DNA from: Candidatus Bathyarchaeota archaeon
Lineage (GTDB): Archaea; Thermoproteota; Bathyarchaeia; Bathyarchaeales; Bathycorpusculaceae
DNA length: 37,009 nt
Assembly (NCBI GenBank): GCA_029907545.1
Contig: JARYLR010000013.1
Location: 1 to 37,009, forward strand
Reading direction: 5' to 3'
Part shown: positions 7,090 to 15,941 of the stretch, piece by piece
Position numbering within the stretch: position 1 is the stretch's first letter
How the letters are laid out: every line of letters begins with the position of its first letter
The notes under the pieces: generated by a model
What the model was told of the DNA's origin: nothing
The model's input: the letters and a program-made list of their open reading frames with translations, nothing else
Database searches by the model: none
Position numbers and translations under genes: made by a program

Positions 7090-8389
7090 CTCGCGCCATT
7101 TTTTCTGTAAAATCAGCTACTTTAAACTCCATTTGCTCTTGATTGTGCTGGAGCGTCTCATATATCCGCAGCGTCTGTTCTGCAGCCTTTCGCCAAGTAA
7201 AGTACTGAAGCACTCTTTTTCTCCCGTTCTCGCCCCATCTCTTCGCTCTCTCAGTATCTGAAAGCACTTCTTTTAAGCCCCATGCAATGTCTGCTGCATT
7301 TCCACCGTTTACGTGAACCCCGTTCTGATTCGGCTCAGCAGATACGACCTGCTCTCTGAAGCCGACTACTCCCTGGGCGCCTACGACTATGGGTTTCGCC
7401 ATCGACATCGCTTCGAGGCTAACTATGCCGAAAGGCTCGTAAGTTGATGGGAAAATACATACGTCAGAAGCGGCATAGTGCAGAATGCGTTCTTCTTCGG
7501 GGACAAACTCGAACCGGCAAACCATGTTACCGTTGATTCCGAGACGGTTCGCTGCCTCTACTATGTCGTTCTGCTGTTCGCCTTTCCCCAAAATAACAAG
7601 CTTCGTCTTAGGATACTCCTGCAAAACCGTGGGCATTGCCTGAACAAGGTTCGTGATACCCTTCACCCATGTCAGTCTGCCGAGAAACAGAATCATTTTT
7701 TCATCTGGCTTTATGCCATATCTCTCTCTTACTGCTTTGACCTTCTTTGCATCGCACTTCTCCGGGTTATAGCGCTCAGGATCCACGCCATTCCATACCA
7801 CGCTGATCTTTGATTTTGGCCATCCATGCCTCGCCAAGTCTTCCTGCATGGCGTGGCTTACGGTTACTATTCGGTCAACTTTCTGAGCCGTCGCCCATTC
7901 CAGATAGGAGACAACTTCAGAGCCTTGACCTCCGCTTCTTCCCCATTCTGTGCTGTGCACGTGAAAGGCTACGGGAACTTTGGTTTCGTTTTTAGCTATA
8001 ATACCTGCTACGCTGCTTAGCCAGTCGTGGACGCATACAATGTCGTAGTTGCATTTTTCCTTCTTGAGCATGCTGTTGATAAACTTGGTGGCGCAGAGAA
8101 CGTTGTAGATGAATATGTCGTTGAACATGCGAATGTTTGTGCCCCACTTTTTCAAATCGTCGATGACGAACATTGGAAAAATGTTGCTTGCGTCAACGAT
8201 AAGGGGGCGGTGAACTTCGACACCTTTTATGACTTCACGAGTTTTTAGGTTTCCCGGATTTAGCGTGAATACCGTGACATCATGTCCCATTGCAACAAAC
8301 TCGCGTGTAATGTAATCTGCGTATGTGCCTAAGCCGCCGACAAGGGCAGGAGGATACTCCCATACGAAAAAACCTATTCGCAAAGACAT
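7085..8389 (-). CDS. GT-B glycosyltransferase, glycogen/starch synthase-like
   Basis: The protein has 434 residues in two Rossmann domains. The N-terminal synthase-type domain starts RIGFFVWEYPPALVGGLGTY, where the GG loop holds the sugar nucleotide. VHDWLSS and HVHSTEWGR follow. The C-terminal GT1/GT4 domain begins after VVWNGVD and contains LFLGRLTWVKG and the catalytic/nucleotide motif EPFGIVSLE (E-x7-E). These are the hallmarks of archaeal GlgA-like synthases that extend alpha-1,4-glucan from ADP- or UDP-glucose, although related GT4 enzymes use other sugars. It is oriented away from the GH57 amylase and the paired synthase genes at 11.2-13.0 kb, with which it probably shares a pathway. 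The start is ATG 8389. Confidence 0.82.
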   Translation of the reverse strand: MSLRIGFFVWEYPPALVGGLGTYADYITREFVAMGHDVTVFTLNPGNLKTREVIKGVEVHRPLIVDASNIFPMFVIDDLKKWGTNIRMFNDIFIYNVLCATKFINSMLKKEKCNYDIVCVHDWLSSVAGIIAKNETKVPVAFHVHSTEWGRSGGQGSEVVSYLEWATAQKVDRIVTVSHAMQEDLARHGWPKSKISVVWNGVDPERYNPEKCDAKKVKAVRERYGIKPDEKMILFLGRLTWVKGITNLVQAMPTVLQEYPKTKLVILGKGEQQNDIVEAANRLGINGNMVCRFEFVPEEERILHYAASDVCIFPSTYEPFGIVSLEAMSMAKPIVVGAQGVVGFREQVVSAEPNQNGVHVNGGNAADIAWGLKEVLSDTERAKRWGENGRKRVLQYFTWRKAAEQTLRIYETLQHNQEQMEFKVADFTEKMARE

Positions 8390-8466
8390 GCACCGCTATT
8401 TTTGAGCAGCAAAAATCAAAGACACCGCGCCTCGAAGGATGTTAAGAAGGAGCTAGTTGGAAGGTT

Positions 8467-9168
8467 CTAGAACAGTTTGATTTTCCGTTTCTGGGTTTCT
8501 TTGGGTTCCTGCTTGAATGGTTCTTCAAGTTTTGGTTCTTCGGGCTCTGGCTGCAGGAATTCTGGAGGCGATTCCTGCGGAGGTTCTGTCTCAAGCGGCG
8601 GGGTTGATTCTTCCTTCTTTTCTGGTGGGGATGCTTGTTCTTTCTTTTTTGAGGTTTTTTCGCTTCGTTTTTCAGGAGCTTTGACTCCTTTGGGTTCATA
8701 GGGTTTTTCAGGCGGGTTCCATGTAAAAATGGGTTGGAGTCGCAGACCTTTGTGGTCTCCTAACTTGAGGTATTCCCACTCATATAGGTCAATGCGCATC
8801 CCCTTCATGCTTTCTACGGCATGTCGCATGGCTTCTGAGAAGCTTGGTGCGATAAGAATGAGGCGTGGTTTTTCTTTGTCGTCGATTTTGTGCTTATTGT
8901 AGGTTGCTTTCAGAAATGATTTGAACTTGTCAGCGTAGTCCATGCTTTGGATTCCTTGTATCAGCATGGTATCGTCTTCGTTAACGTTAATCTGGAGAAC
9001 TACAAGCTGCCCATTGTCATCGTGGCATAGCACGTCAATCTTTGTTCTGTCATTGATTAGCACGTTGTTGCAGATCACGGTCAAGTTCTTCTCGATCTGC
9101 TCTGTTTCCTTCGCTATCATTTCCGCTAGCTCTTGCTGGCTTTCAATCTTTAACTTTTCAATTGACAC
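8467..9168 (-). CDS. PD-(D/E)XK-like fold protein with Pro/Glu/Lys-rich tail
   Basis: This 233-residue protein has two clear parts. Residues 1-155 resemble the nuclease core of the DUF91/NucS-like and RecB-like groups: helical N-terminus, then KIDVLCHDDNGQLVVLQIN (43-61), then a helix with IQGIQSMDYADKFKSFL and an RLILIAPSF strand. In active enzymes this core reads D-x(n)-E-x-K. Here D45 remains, but the E and K positions appear to be Q59 and N61. Residues about 155-233 are low-complexity and rich in Pro, Glu and Lys, probably disordered. The gene lies between two glucan genes, with an AT-rich promoter region upstream. It may be a DNA-binding or scaffold protein. The fold assignment is pattern-based and not certain. 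Confidence 0.6.
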   Translation of the reverse strand: MSIEKLKIESQQELAEMIAKETEQIEKNLTVICNNVLINDRTKIDVLCHDDNGQLVVLQINVNEDDTMLIQGIQSMDYADKFKSFLKATYNKHKIDDKEKPRLILIAPSFSEAMRHAVESMKGMRIDLYEWEYLKLGDHKGLRLQPIFTWNPPEKPYEPKGVKAPEKRSEKTSKKKEQASPPEKKEESTPPLETEPPQESPPEFLQPEPEEPKLEEPFKQEPKETQKRKIKLF

Positions 9169-9315
9169 TAGAGTTCACCTTGCTGTTACTATGGAAGCTA
9201 AGTTTGAATAAATAAGTTATGAACTCAGAATACGAATCCAACTTAAGCATAGTTGAAAATAGCAAATGAGAAATAACTGGTAAATCCATTAAGGAAAAGA
9301 AGAGGAAAAAAGACG

Positions 9316-10845
9316 TTGACGGACATAGTTCTGGTATTTGAGGTTCATCAGCCTTTTCGGCTAAAACGCAATTTTTTCTGGGAAAACCAGCAGTTCAAAC
9401 GTATGAAGAAAAAACAGTTTTTTGACTACTATTGTGACCGCGCAGTAAACAGGGAAATCTTTGAAAGAGCATGCAGAAAATGCTATTTTCCCTCAAACCA
9501 AATAATACTTGAATCAATCGACAAGCACAAACGAGAGAAAAAACAAGCCAAGTTCTCATTCAGCCTCTCCGGCGTCTTCCTCGAACAGTGTGAAATGTTC
9601 AGCAAAGACCTTTTGGAAACATTCAAGCAGCTTGCCAAGACAGGATGCGTCGAGTTCCTAAGTCAAACCTACTATCACTCGCTAGCCAGCCTCTACCCAG
9701 ACAGAAGCGAATTCACCGAACAAGTGAAGCAACATCAGCAGATAATGCGTGACTTGCTTGGCTACACGCCCAATGTTTTCGAGAACACCGAGCTGCTTTA
9801 CAACAACGCCATCGCGAGAACCGTGGAAAAACTCGGGTACAAGGGAATTTTCACCGAAGGCGTAGAAAGAATATTGCATGGAAAGTCACCAAATTATCTG
9901 TATACACCAAAAGACTGCCGGAAGCTGAAGATACTTTTACGAAACTACAAGCTCACAGATGACATAGGCTTTCGTTTTTCTGCAAGATGGTGGAGCGAGT
10001 GGCCTCTGAAAGCCGACAAATACTCAAGCTGGCTTGCCGCAACGCATGGCAACTGTATAAACGTGTTTCCTGACTATGAGACCTTTGGAGAACACCATTG
10101 GCCTGAAACAGGTATCCATGATTTCTTGAGACATCTGCCAGATGAAATTCTGCGCTGGTGGCATCTGCACATGGCAACCCCCTCAGAAGTTGTCGACAAG
10201 TACGTGTCCACTGGGGAAATCGATGTTCCAGAGCTAGGTGGAACTGTTTCTTGGGCTGATTTGGAAAGGGATGCAAGCTGCTGGCTTGGGAACACTATGC
10301 AGTGGGCATACTACACAAACGTAAGGAGGCTTGAAGCGCTTGTTAAAGAGAACGGAGACAAAGAGTTCCTAAAGATGTGGCGCTACTTTCAGATAAGCGA
10401 CCACCTCTACTACATGTTCACTGCCGGAGGAGGACCTGGGGAAGTTCACTCTTATTTTAGCCCCTACGGCTCGCCAATAGACGCCTTTGTAGGAGCACAG
10501 ACCGAGATTCTTGACTTCGAAAACAGAGTTAGAGCGGCATGCATCGCTGCAGATGAGCCTTTCCTCTTTTTTTCAGACGTGGGAGAAGAACACTTTACAG
10601 GCATAATAGCATGGAGCCTGAAAGGGTTCCCAGACGCGATTAAAAGGGTCAGCGTCGATTCCATCGAGTTTCACATCAAGCGGGGAGACTTAGAAAAATG
10701 GGCAGAGAAGTCTTTCAGTGATGATGCCTTGGCTAAACGCTTAAGGAAGCTGAGGCTTTCGAAACTGAAGGGAGAGCAACTTAGGCAAGCTGTAGCTAAG
10801 GTTTTCAAAGAAAGATTCGATGAACTCAAGAATCAAGCACTGTAG
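9316..10845 (+). CDS. GH57 family alpha-amylase/glucanotransferase
   Basis: This 509-residue retaining glycoside hydrolase of family GH57 is common in archaea for intracellular alpha-glucan breakdown or transfer. Conserved regions visible in order are HQP (11-13), CVEFLSQTYYHSL (about 111-123), KGIFTEGVE with E181 as the likely nucleophile, and NVFPDYETFGEHHW with D253 as the likely acid/base. There is no signal peptide, so it should act in the cytoplasm. The start is TTG at 9316, placing the HQP strand at the N-terminus as usual; GAGG lies about 10 bases upstream. In methanococci a GH57 amylase likewise lies near glycogen-synthase-like genes. Exact specificity (hydrolase, branching or 4-alpha-glucanotransferase) cannot be read from the sequence. 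Confidence 0.86.
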   Translation: MTDIVLVFEVHQPFRLKRNFFWENQQFKRMKKKQFFDYYCDRAVNREIFERACRKCYFPSNQIILESIDKHKREKKQAKFSFSLSGVFLEQCEMFSKDLLETFKQLAKTGCVEFLSQTYYHSLASLYPDRSEFTEQVKQHQQIMRDLLGYTPNVFENTELLYNNAIARTVEKLGYKGIFTEGVERILHGKSPNYLYTPKDCRKLKILLRNYKLTDDIGFRFSARWWSEWPLKADKYSSWLAATHGNCINVFPDYETFGEHHWPETGIHDFLRHLPDEILRWWHLHMATPSEVVDKYVSTGEIDVPELGGTVSWADLERDASCWLGNTMQWAYYTNVRRLEALVKENGDKEFLKMWRYFQISDHLYYMFTAGGGPGEVHSYFSPYGSPIDAFVGAQTEILDFENRVRAACIAADEPFLFFSDVGEEHFTGIIAWSLKGFPDAIKRVSVDSIEFHIKRGDLEKWAEKSFSDDALAKRLRKLRLSKLKGEQLRQAVAKVFKERFDELKNQAL

Positions 10846-10931
10846 TCCGAGCGTGCTTTTGAAAGAACATGCACACTCTTTTATAAGAAAACATATACTA
10901 AGAGCATAAAGTCATTCGACAGGTGAGTTTA

Positions 10932-11183
10932 TTGAGAGAGGAGCTTCCGCTTTCGGAAAAGATACTGCAGACACTCCATAATCTCTGCGCTACAGCTCCG
11001 GATTTAGCTAGACGAAGCGAGGAGCTGTCGCAAGTTCTTCAAATTGATCTAGGTGAGATTGAAAGGATTCTTGACAACTATAAGGCCGAGGGCTTCGCGG
11101 AAAGCTTCGTAGACAACGAGGGCAAAAAGCGCTATTATCTTACTGGTAGCGGGATAATAAAAGTCTGTGGGCTTTTCACGTAG
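10932..11183 (+). CDS. Small winged-helix DNA-binding protein
   Basis: This 83-residue protein has a helix-turn-helix plus wing pattern: helix KILQTLHNLCATA, helix-turn-helix LARRSEELSQVLQIDLGEIERILDNYKAEGF, then the wing strands AESFVDNEGKKRYYLTG. I chose TTG 10932 because AGGTGA lies exactly five bases before it; GTG 10923 is an in-frame alternative three codons earlier but would overlap that Shine-Dalgarno. It sits 10 bp before the half glycosyltransferase gene, probably in the same transcript. It could be a local regulator of glucan genes. That role is inferred from position only. Confidence 0.65.
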   Translation: MREELPLSEKILQTLHNLCATAPDLARRSEELSQVLQIDLGEIERILDNYKAEGFAESFVDNEGKKRYYLTGSGIIKVCGLFT

Positions 11184-11193
11184 TGAATAAACG

Positions 11194-11820
11194 ATGCTTG
11201 TGGTAATCTTTTCGTGGGAATACCCGCCAAGAGTTGTCGGACAGCTCGCCGAACACGTGAAGACGCTTGCTGTGGAGCTTGTGAAGAACAAAGTAAAGAC
11301 TTACGTGGTTACTTATCATGATTATTTAACTGGAGGGCATGATGACAAGGACGGAACAAGAACAGTTCGCGTGAGCAATCCTGTGCGTACACATATAGGT
11401 GTGCTGACATGGGTCTTAACTCTGAATCAGGAGGTCGAACGTGCAGCAGCCAACATCTATTATGCTGAAGGCAGAAACATAGATTTGATAGATGCACATG
11501 ACTGGCACTTTATTCCAGCCGCCGTGACTTTAAAGAAGGCTTTGAGCATACCGTTCATCTACTCCGTGGAAAGCTTGGAAGAGCATCGTTCCCATGGCGC
11601 AAACTATCCTTTTAACATGGCTATCAAAAGCATCGAATGGCTAGGCATGTATGAAGCCAGCCAACTTATCGTAAAATCAGAATGGATGCGTGACGAAGTA
11701 ATACGCGTCTACAAGGTTCCTTCAGAAAAAATAAGGGTGATCCCGCCGAAAACTTCGCAATGGATCAAAAACTCCTTGGAAGTCTATCAAAAAGCCAGCG
11801 GAGGCGCGGTTGTCGGTTGA
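11194..11820 (+). CDS. Stand-alone N-terminal half of a glycogen-synthase-like GT-B protein
   Basis: The 208 residues correspond only to the N-terminal Rossmann domain of a GT5-like synthase: VIFSWEYPPRVVGQLAEHV at the start, IDAHDWHFIPAAV in the middle, and SEKIRVIPP at the end. That last block is where the inter-domain NGVD linker and the C-terminal nucleotide-binding domain should follow. The sugar-nucleotide GG loop is changed to GQ, and the HSTE motif of the neighbours is SVESLEE here, so it is unlikely to be catalytic alone. The stop overlaps the start of the following full-length paralogue (TTGA). There are no frameshifts or stops inside it, so it looks like a maintained short protein rather than debris. 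It could pair with or regulate the neighbouring synthase. Confidence 0.75.
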   Translation: MLVVIFSWEYPPRVVGQLAEHVKTLAVELVKNKVKTYVVTYHDYLTGGHDDKDGTRTVRVSNPVRTHIGVLTWVLTLNQEVERAAANIYYAEGRNIDLIDAHDWHFIPAAVTLKKALSIPFIYSVESLEEHRSHGANYPFNMAIKSIEWLGMYEASQLIVKSEWMRDEVIRVYKVPSEKIRVIPPKTSQWIKNSLEVYQKASGGAVVG

Positions 11821-13025
11821 GCCGAGAATTGCGTGTGATCATGCTTTCTTGGGAATTCCCGCCGAGAATTATCGGAGGAATCTCGCCCCATGTCTATTTC
11901 TTGTCAAGAAGTCTAGCTAAAAACGGTGTTAAGGTTTACGTGGTAACCTGTGACTTTCCAGGTGCGCCACAACACGAGAATGTTGATGGCGTTGAGGTTT
12001 ATCGTGTGGATTCTTACAAGAATCCGTCGCCTGACTTTGCGACTTGGGTTTATTTGATGAATGTGAACATGCAGAAGGAAATCGCGGCGCTTGTGAGAAG
12101 CTTAGGCGGCGGAGTTGACATTTTTCATGCACATGACTGGCTTGTGGCTACTGCCGGAGTAGGGCTTAAACATGTTTTCCGCAAGCCTCTTTTGGCAACT
12201 GTGCACTCAACCGAAATCGGAAGAAGAAACGGCATTCATTTTGACTATGAGAGGATGATTCACGAAACAGAGGCATGGCTGACATATGAAGCGTGGAAAG
12301 TGATATGCTGTAGCGATTATATGGTTTCGCATGTGCAGTGGGCTTTCGGCCTCCCCCGTGACAAGGTAGTCATGATTCCCAACGGCGTCAACGTAGATGT
12401 GTACACAAAAAGTGTGCATGGCGACATGTCGCTGTTCAGAAGTAGATTTGCCCTGAAAGAGGAGAAGATCGTGCTTTTCGTTGGAAGGCTGGTCTACGAG
12501 AAAGGCGCACATGTTCTAGTTAACGCAGTCCCGAAAGTGCTGGAGAAGGTCAACGCCAAATTTATAATTGTCGGAAACGGCTACATGAAAGATCAACTCT
12601 CGGCACTTGTTAGAAACATGGGCTTAAGCCACAAGGTTATGTTCACGGGATTTGTGGACGACGAGACACTTAGAGCTCTGCAGAAATGTGCCGATGTGTC
12701 GGTTGTGCCCTCACTTTTCGAGCCTTTCGGAATTGTCGCCCTCGAAGCCATGGCAGCAAAAAGTCCGCTTGTGATTTCAGACAGTGGAGGCTTGTCAGAG
12801 ATCGTTGAACACGACGTAAACGGCGTTAAAGTCTATCCTGGTAATCCTGAATCGCTTGCATGGGGAATAACTAGAGTGCTTACAGATGATGGATATGCAA
12901 ATTGGATAAGGAAGAATGCGTATGAACGGGTTCGAGAAAAATACGATTGGGACAAAATAGCACAGCAAACCAAGGACACCTACAACGGGGTCTTAGGCGA
13001 GTATTCAAAAAGCTTCTGGGCGTGA
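11817..13025 (+). CDS. Full-length GT-B glycosyltransferase, glycogen synthase-like
   Basis: The protein has 402 residues with both GT-B domains. The N-terminal domain has VIMLSWEFPPRIIGGISPHV (GG loop intact), FHAHDWLVATAGV and TVHSTEIGRRNG. The C-terminal domain starts after VMIPNGVNVDVY and contains VLFVGRLVYEKGAHVLV and EPFGIVALE (E-x7-E). It is a paralogue of the 7085-8389 protein. I took TTG 11817 as the start because it overlaps the upstream stop as TTGA, a style repeated in this genome, and GGAGG lies about 12 bases upstream; GTG 11835 and ATG 11841 are alternatives. It is predicted to add glucose to alpha-glucan or a related acceptor. Confidence 0.82.
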   Translation: MSRELRVIMLSWEFPPRIIGGISPHVYFLSRSLAKNGVKVYVVTCDFPGAPQHENVDGVEVYRVDSYKNPSPDFATWVYLMNVNMQKEIAALVRSLGGGVDIFHAHDWLVATAGVGLKHVFRKPLLATVHSTEIGRRNGIHFDYERMIHETEAWLTYEAWKVICCSDYMVSHVQWAFGLPRDKVVMIPNGVNVDVYTKSVHGDMSLFRSRFALKEEKIVLFVGRLVYEKGAHVLVNAVPKVLEKVNAKFIIVGNGYMKDQLSALVRNMGLSHKVMFTGFVDDETLRALQKCADVSVVPSLFEPFGIVALEAMAAKSPLVISDSGGLSEIVEHDVNGVKVYPGNPESLAWGITRVLTDDGYANWIRKNAYERVREKYDWDKIAQQTKDTYNGVLGEYSKSFWA

Positions 13026-13082
13026 CCTTTTGAAAAGGCTTCAAAAGCAAAGCAGACCTGTGGTCAGAGCGGTTGGAGGTTT

Positions 13083-14009
13083 CTATGGATACTTTATTCT
13101 AATTGCTTTCTCCCGGCACACATCCGCGCACTTCATGCAGTAGATGCACTCCGGATGACTAAACTTCTCCCACGGCAGCTCCAGTATTGGGACACGCATC
13201 GGGCAGACGGCAACACAATCACGACAACTTGCCTTTGCACATTTAACGGGGTCTCTGCGCATACCTAGGAAGCTGAATCTGTTCATCACAGCCATAAACG
13301 CTCCATGAGGACATATGTAGCGGCACCAGCCTCTAGGAACAAGCGCAGCGAAAACCAGAACTAGAATCATGATGACTAGCTGTGCCCAGAAGAGCGCCGG
13401 CAACGCGGGGATCTCACTTAGGATATCCAAGAAGGACTTTTCAAACAACGCAACATGGAAATATCGGATTCCTTGGGGTAAGGTTGCAAATAACGTTTCA
13501 GCAGGGCTTATTGCCGTGAATGGGATACGAGCAAAGACTCCTAAAGCATTTTCGTATCCTCTGCTTACCTTTGCAAGCTTCGAAGCAGAGAAAGTTACAC
13601 TAATAAATAGCGTGAGGACCAGCACTAGGTATTTTCCATATAGCAAGGTGTCATGGGTTCGTGGCGCCACTTCTCTTTTCTTACGTTTAATGAAGCCGAC
13701 TAATTCCTGTATGAAACCGAATGGGCAAACCCAGCCGCACAATGACTTGCCAATCAAAACCCCGGTTATCAGAAATGATGCGAGCGCAAGCCATGGGAAA
13801 GCAACTTCGTAAAACCCCAACTGTATGGCGGTTAGTGCGTCTCCAACGGTGTTTTGCTCCAATCCTCGTGTCCATAAAACTGGAAGCAATAAGGGTAATG
13901 AACCGAGGTTGAATACTACTGCGCTGAAGAATATGAACGATAGAAACTGAACTATCCGCCGGTACGTGTTATACTTCTGCAGTTCTTGTTTGATTTTGTC
14001 CTTCTGCAA
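13083..14009 (-). CDS. NapH/NosR-type membrane 4Fe-4S ferredoxin protein
   Basis: This 308-residue integral membrane electron carrier starts with a cytoplasmic stretch of about 18 residues. Membrane segments follow at roughly 19-45, 70-90, 125-145 and 205-225. After membrane helices come the CGWVCPFG and CRYICPHGA motifs of the NapH family. A C-terminal double 4Fe-4S domain follows, with CAKASCRDCVAVCP and CIYCMKCADVC. Such proteins pass electrons between the quinone pool or soluble ferredoxins and a partner enzyme. No partner is encoded next to it, so its role is open. The start is TTG at 14009, with AGGGG about nine bases upstream. It is convergent with the synthase gene at 13025. Confidence 0.8.
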   Translation of the reverse strand: MQKDKIKQELQKYNTYRRIVQFLSFIFFSAVVFNLGSLPLLLPVLWTRGLEQNTVGDALTAIQLGFYEVAFPWLALASFLITGVLIGKSLCGWVCPFGFIQELVGFIKRKKREVAPRTHDTLLYGKYLVLVLTLFISVTFSASKLAKVSRGYENALGVFARIPFTAISPAETLFATLPQGIRYFHVALFEKSFLDILSEIPALPALFWAQLVIMILVLVFAALVPRGWCRYICPHGAFMAVMNRFSFLGMRRDPVKCAKASCRDCVAVCPMRVPILELPWEKFSHPECIYCMKCADVCREKAIRIKYP

Positions 14010-14221
14010 ACTCGCGCCCCTTTCATGCGATTAACGGAAGTCTCAGTTATTTATTTTCCTATAACTTAAGATTTCTCACCTATGGTCACGATGACAGATT
14101 CCCTTATTCGACGTGACACCCTTGTTCATGGAAAACTTGTCTAGCACAGGCTGAGCTAAGAAAGGCATGGATGCAAGAAAAAGAGGAGGGATGTTTAATT
14201 TCGCTGGTTGCCGGAGAGACC

Positions 14222-14554
14222 TTAAGCTTTATGAGCAAGCAGTTTTATCTGTCCAGCGAAATTAAACTCGTTTTGCACTTTTTCCAGTTCAAGTCTGCGA
14301 AGTAAACCGCAGCTTGAGTAAATGTCTTCTAAAATCTTCTGTTCAATGACTTGGGCGCCTGAATGTAAGAATTCCTCAAGGCCTGTGGCGAAAATGTCGA
14401 TTTTTTCGGTTATCTCTTCCCTCTTTATGGAATACTTGTTCTCGAGGTATTTGTATATCAGGGAGGTTGCTTCTTCTCCGAAGACTTGTTTGAGAACCTT
14501 ATCTACTATTTTTACGATTTTGTCTTCGTTTGTAGTTTGAACTATTTTTTCCAT
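14222..14554 (-). CDS. Small helical archaeal protein (NitrOD5/DUF3227-like)
   Basis: This 110-residue, mostly helical, soluble protein has the pattern IYKYLENKYSIKREEITEKIDIFATGLEEFLHSGAQVIEQKI. It resembles the small archaeal output-domain families called NitrOD5 or DUF3227; this is recognition by pattern and not certain. The frame is open upstream to 14647, but the ATG at 14554 is preferred: a good TATA box lies 28 bp before it, and the upstream extension is a hydrophobic non-conserved-looking stretch crossing that promoter. It is about 100 bp downstream of the endonuclease Q gene on the same strand but has its own promoter. Function is unknown. Confidence 0.65.
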   Translation of the reverse strand: MEKIVQTTNEDKIVKIVDKVLKQVFGEEATSLIYKYLENKYSIKREEITEKIDIFATGLEEFLHSGAQVIEQKILEDIYSSCGLLRRLELEKVQNEFNFAGQIKLLAHKA

Positions 14555-14576
14555 GGTCTCGCCGGCAGAACAGTAT

Positions 14577-14589
14577 CTTATATATTGCG
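14577..14589 (-). promoter_or_regulatory. TATA box for the 14222-14554 gene (leaderless)
   Basis: On the minus strand CGCAATATATAAG is centred 28 bp upstream of the ATG at 14554. This spacing implies that transcription starts at or beside the start codon, so the mRNA would be leaderless. Confidence 0.6.
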
Positions 14590-14654
14590 ACTTAATAAGC
14601 CTTGTCGTATACTCGCATAACACAACTACACAAAAAAACCATGCCAAACCAATG

Positions 14655-15941
14655 TCACATAAAATCAGAAAGATTCATCTGTTGAACTCTTTCTGGATCA
14701 GCCTTACCAGAGAAGTTCTCCTCAAAAAGCACAAGCTGCCCATAAACACCATCATAGCCAGGAATCACCCTAATCTTGCCTTCTCTAACACGCACTATTG
14801 CATCTGCAAGCTTCGCATCAACCACCTTGTCAAGCTCTTCCAGCGGAGCATCAAGCAACACCGAATACTCGTTTCCAAACTTGCCAACCAAAGAATTATA
14901 CACACTCCAAACTTTCTGGGTAGATGGAGAATCAACACCGAGAAACGCACATATAATCTCAGAAAGCGGAAGCAATCGGATAAAGCCAGCAACACCTTCA
15001 AGTTTAAAACCAAACGGACGATCAGCCAGCTCCTCAACACGCTGTTCAACACCTTTCGTCAGCATTCTGCGGCAAACAGGACACATGTTACCAAGCTTTT
15101 GGGCTTCTTTAGGAGACAGAGAAACATGGCAGTTTCTGTGGCCAGTCCAATGATATTTCCCATAAGCAGGATCAGTTTCTATTGTAAACCTGAACCTGCC
15201 TGTGTCTTTCAGGCGTATTGCCTCTACGATGTTGCGGTAGCTTGGCTTTTCAAGTTCAAAAACGTTGGCTTCTCTTCCGATTCGCCATGGCCAGAAACTG
15301 TGGCTGTCGCTGTTTGAAACCAAAGTAAACCTGTCGAGCACACTGAGACGCCAGTTCATAGGGGGGTCAGAAGAAAGCCCCGTTTCCAAGGCGTGGATGT
15401 GCTTGGTCATGTCTTGGTAGCAGTCTTCGATGCTGTCAAAGCCGTTGAAGGCGCCGAAAACGCTGAACCAAGGGGTCCACGCGTGGGCTGGAAAAACCAT
15501 GTTCTCGCTTGAAAGCGCCATCACCTCTTCTACAAGCAACGGCGCATCCATATTCAATGTTGGTCTGCCATCTGCTGCTAGATCACCGTATCTTGTCAGT
15601 CTATCATTGATTTGCTCAGCGGTCTCTATTGTAGGCGTTAAGATAACGTGGTGGATCTTTTTCACGTTGTTTTGGAAGGTGAACATCGTGCTTACTTCCG
15701 AGGTGATCATGAAGTACATTAGAGAGTTAGGCTCTTTCGCTAGCTTGTATAACCTAGTTTCCGAGTCCAGTACCAGATTTTCTTTCAGCTCCCTAAGCCA
15801 TGCAGGATGTGTCGAGTCACCTGTGCCGACAACATGCAGCCCCTTGATCTTCGCAAAGCGTGCTATTTCCTCAGCAGACATTTTCTCGCTTGTAGCACGG
15901 CTGTAGCGGCTGTGAATGTGAAGGTCAGCTATCACTCTCAT
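14655..15941 (-). CDS. Endonuclease Q (PHP-domain DNA repair endonuclease)
   Basis: EndoQ cuts DNA 5' of deaminated bases (hypoxanthine, uracil) and abasic sites. The PHP metal site starts with ADLHIHSRYSRATS (H8, H10), and continues with GTGDSTHP, FPAHAWTPWF and LVSNSDSHS. A zinc-finger-like insert follows, with NCHVSL and MCPVCRRML. A helix-hairpin-like C-terminal part contains LDKVVDAKLADAIVRVREGKIRVIPGYDGVYGQL. The last eight residues QMNLSDFM fit a PCNA-interacting box (Q-x-x-L-x-x-F-M), as known for archaeal EndoQ. At 428 residues it has family length. The start ATG overlaps the end of the DedA gene by 17 bp, so the two are co-transcribed. Confidence 0.88.
   Translation of the reverse strand: MRVIADLHIHSRYSRATSEKMSAEEIARFAKIKGLHVVGTGDSTHPAWLRELKENLVLDSETRLYKLAKEPNSLMYFMITSEVSTMFTFQNNVKKIHHVILTPTIETAEQINDRLTRYGDLAADGRPTLNMDAPLLVEEVMALSSENMVFPAHAWTPWFSVFGAFNGFDSIEDCYQDMTKHIHALETGLSSDPPMNWRLSVLDRFTLVSNSDSHSFWPWRIGREANVFELEKPSYRNIVEAIRLKDTGRFRFTIETDPAYGKYHWTGHRNCHVSLSPKEAQKLGNMCPVCRRMLTKGVEQRVEELADRPFGFKLEGVAGFIRLLPLSEIICAFLGVDSPSTQKVWSVYNSLVGKFGNEYSVLLDAPLEELDKVVDAKLADAIVRVREGKIRVIPGYDGVYGQLVLFEENFSGKADPERVQQMNLSDFM

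Noticed and set aside
14553-15317. 254-codon plus-strand frame
   Set aside because: It lies opposite the well-supported endonuclease Q gene, and its translation is rich in Asn, His and Lys without any domain, so it is an antisense shadow.
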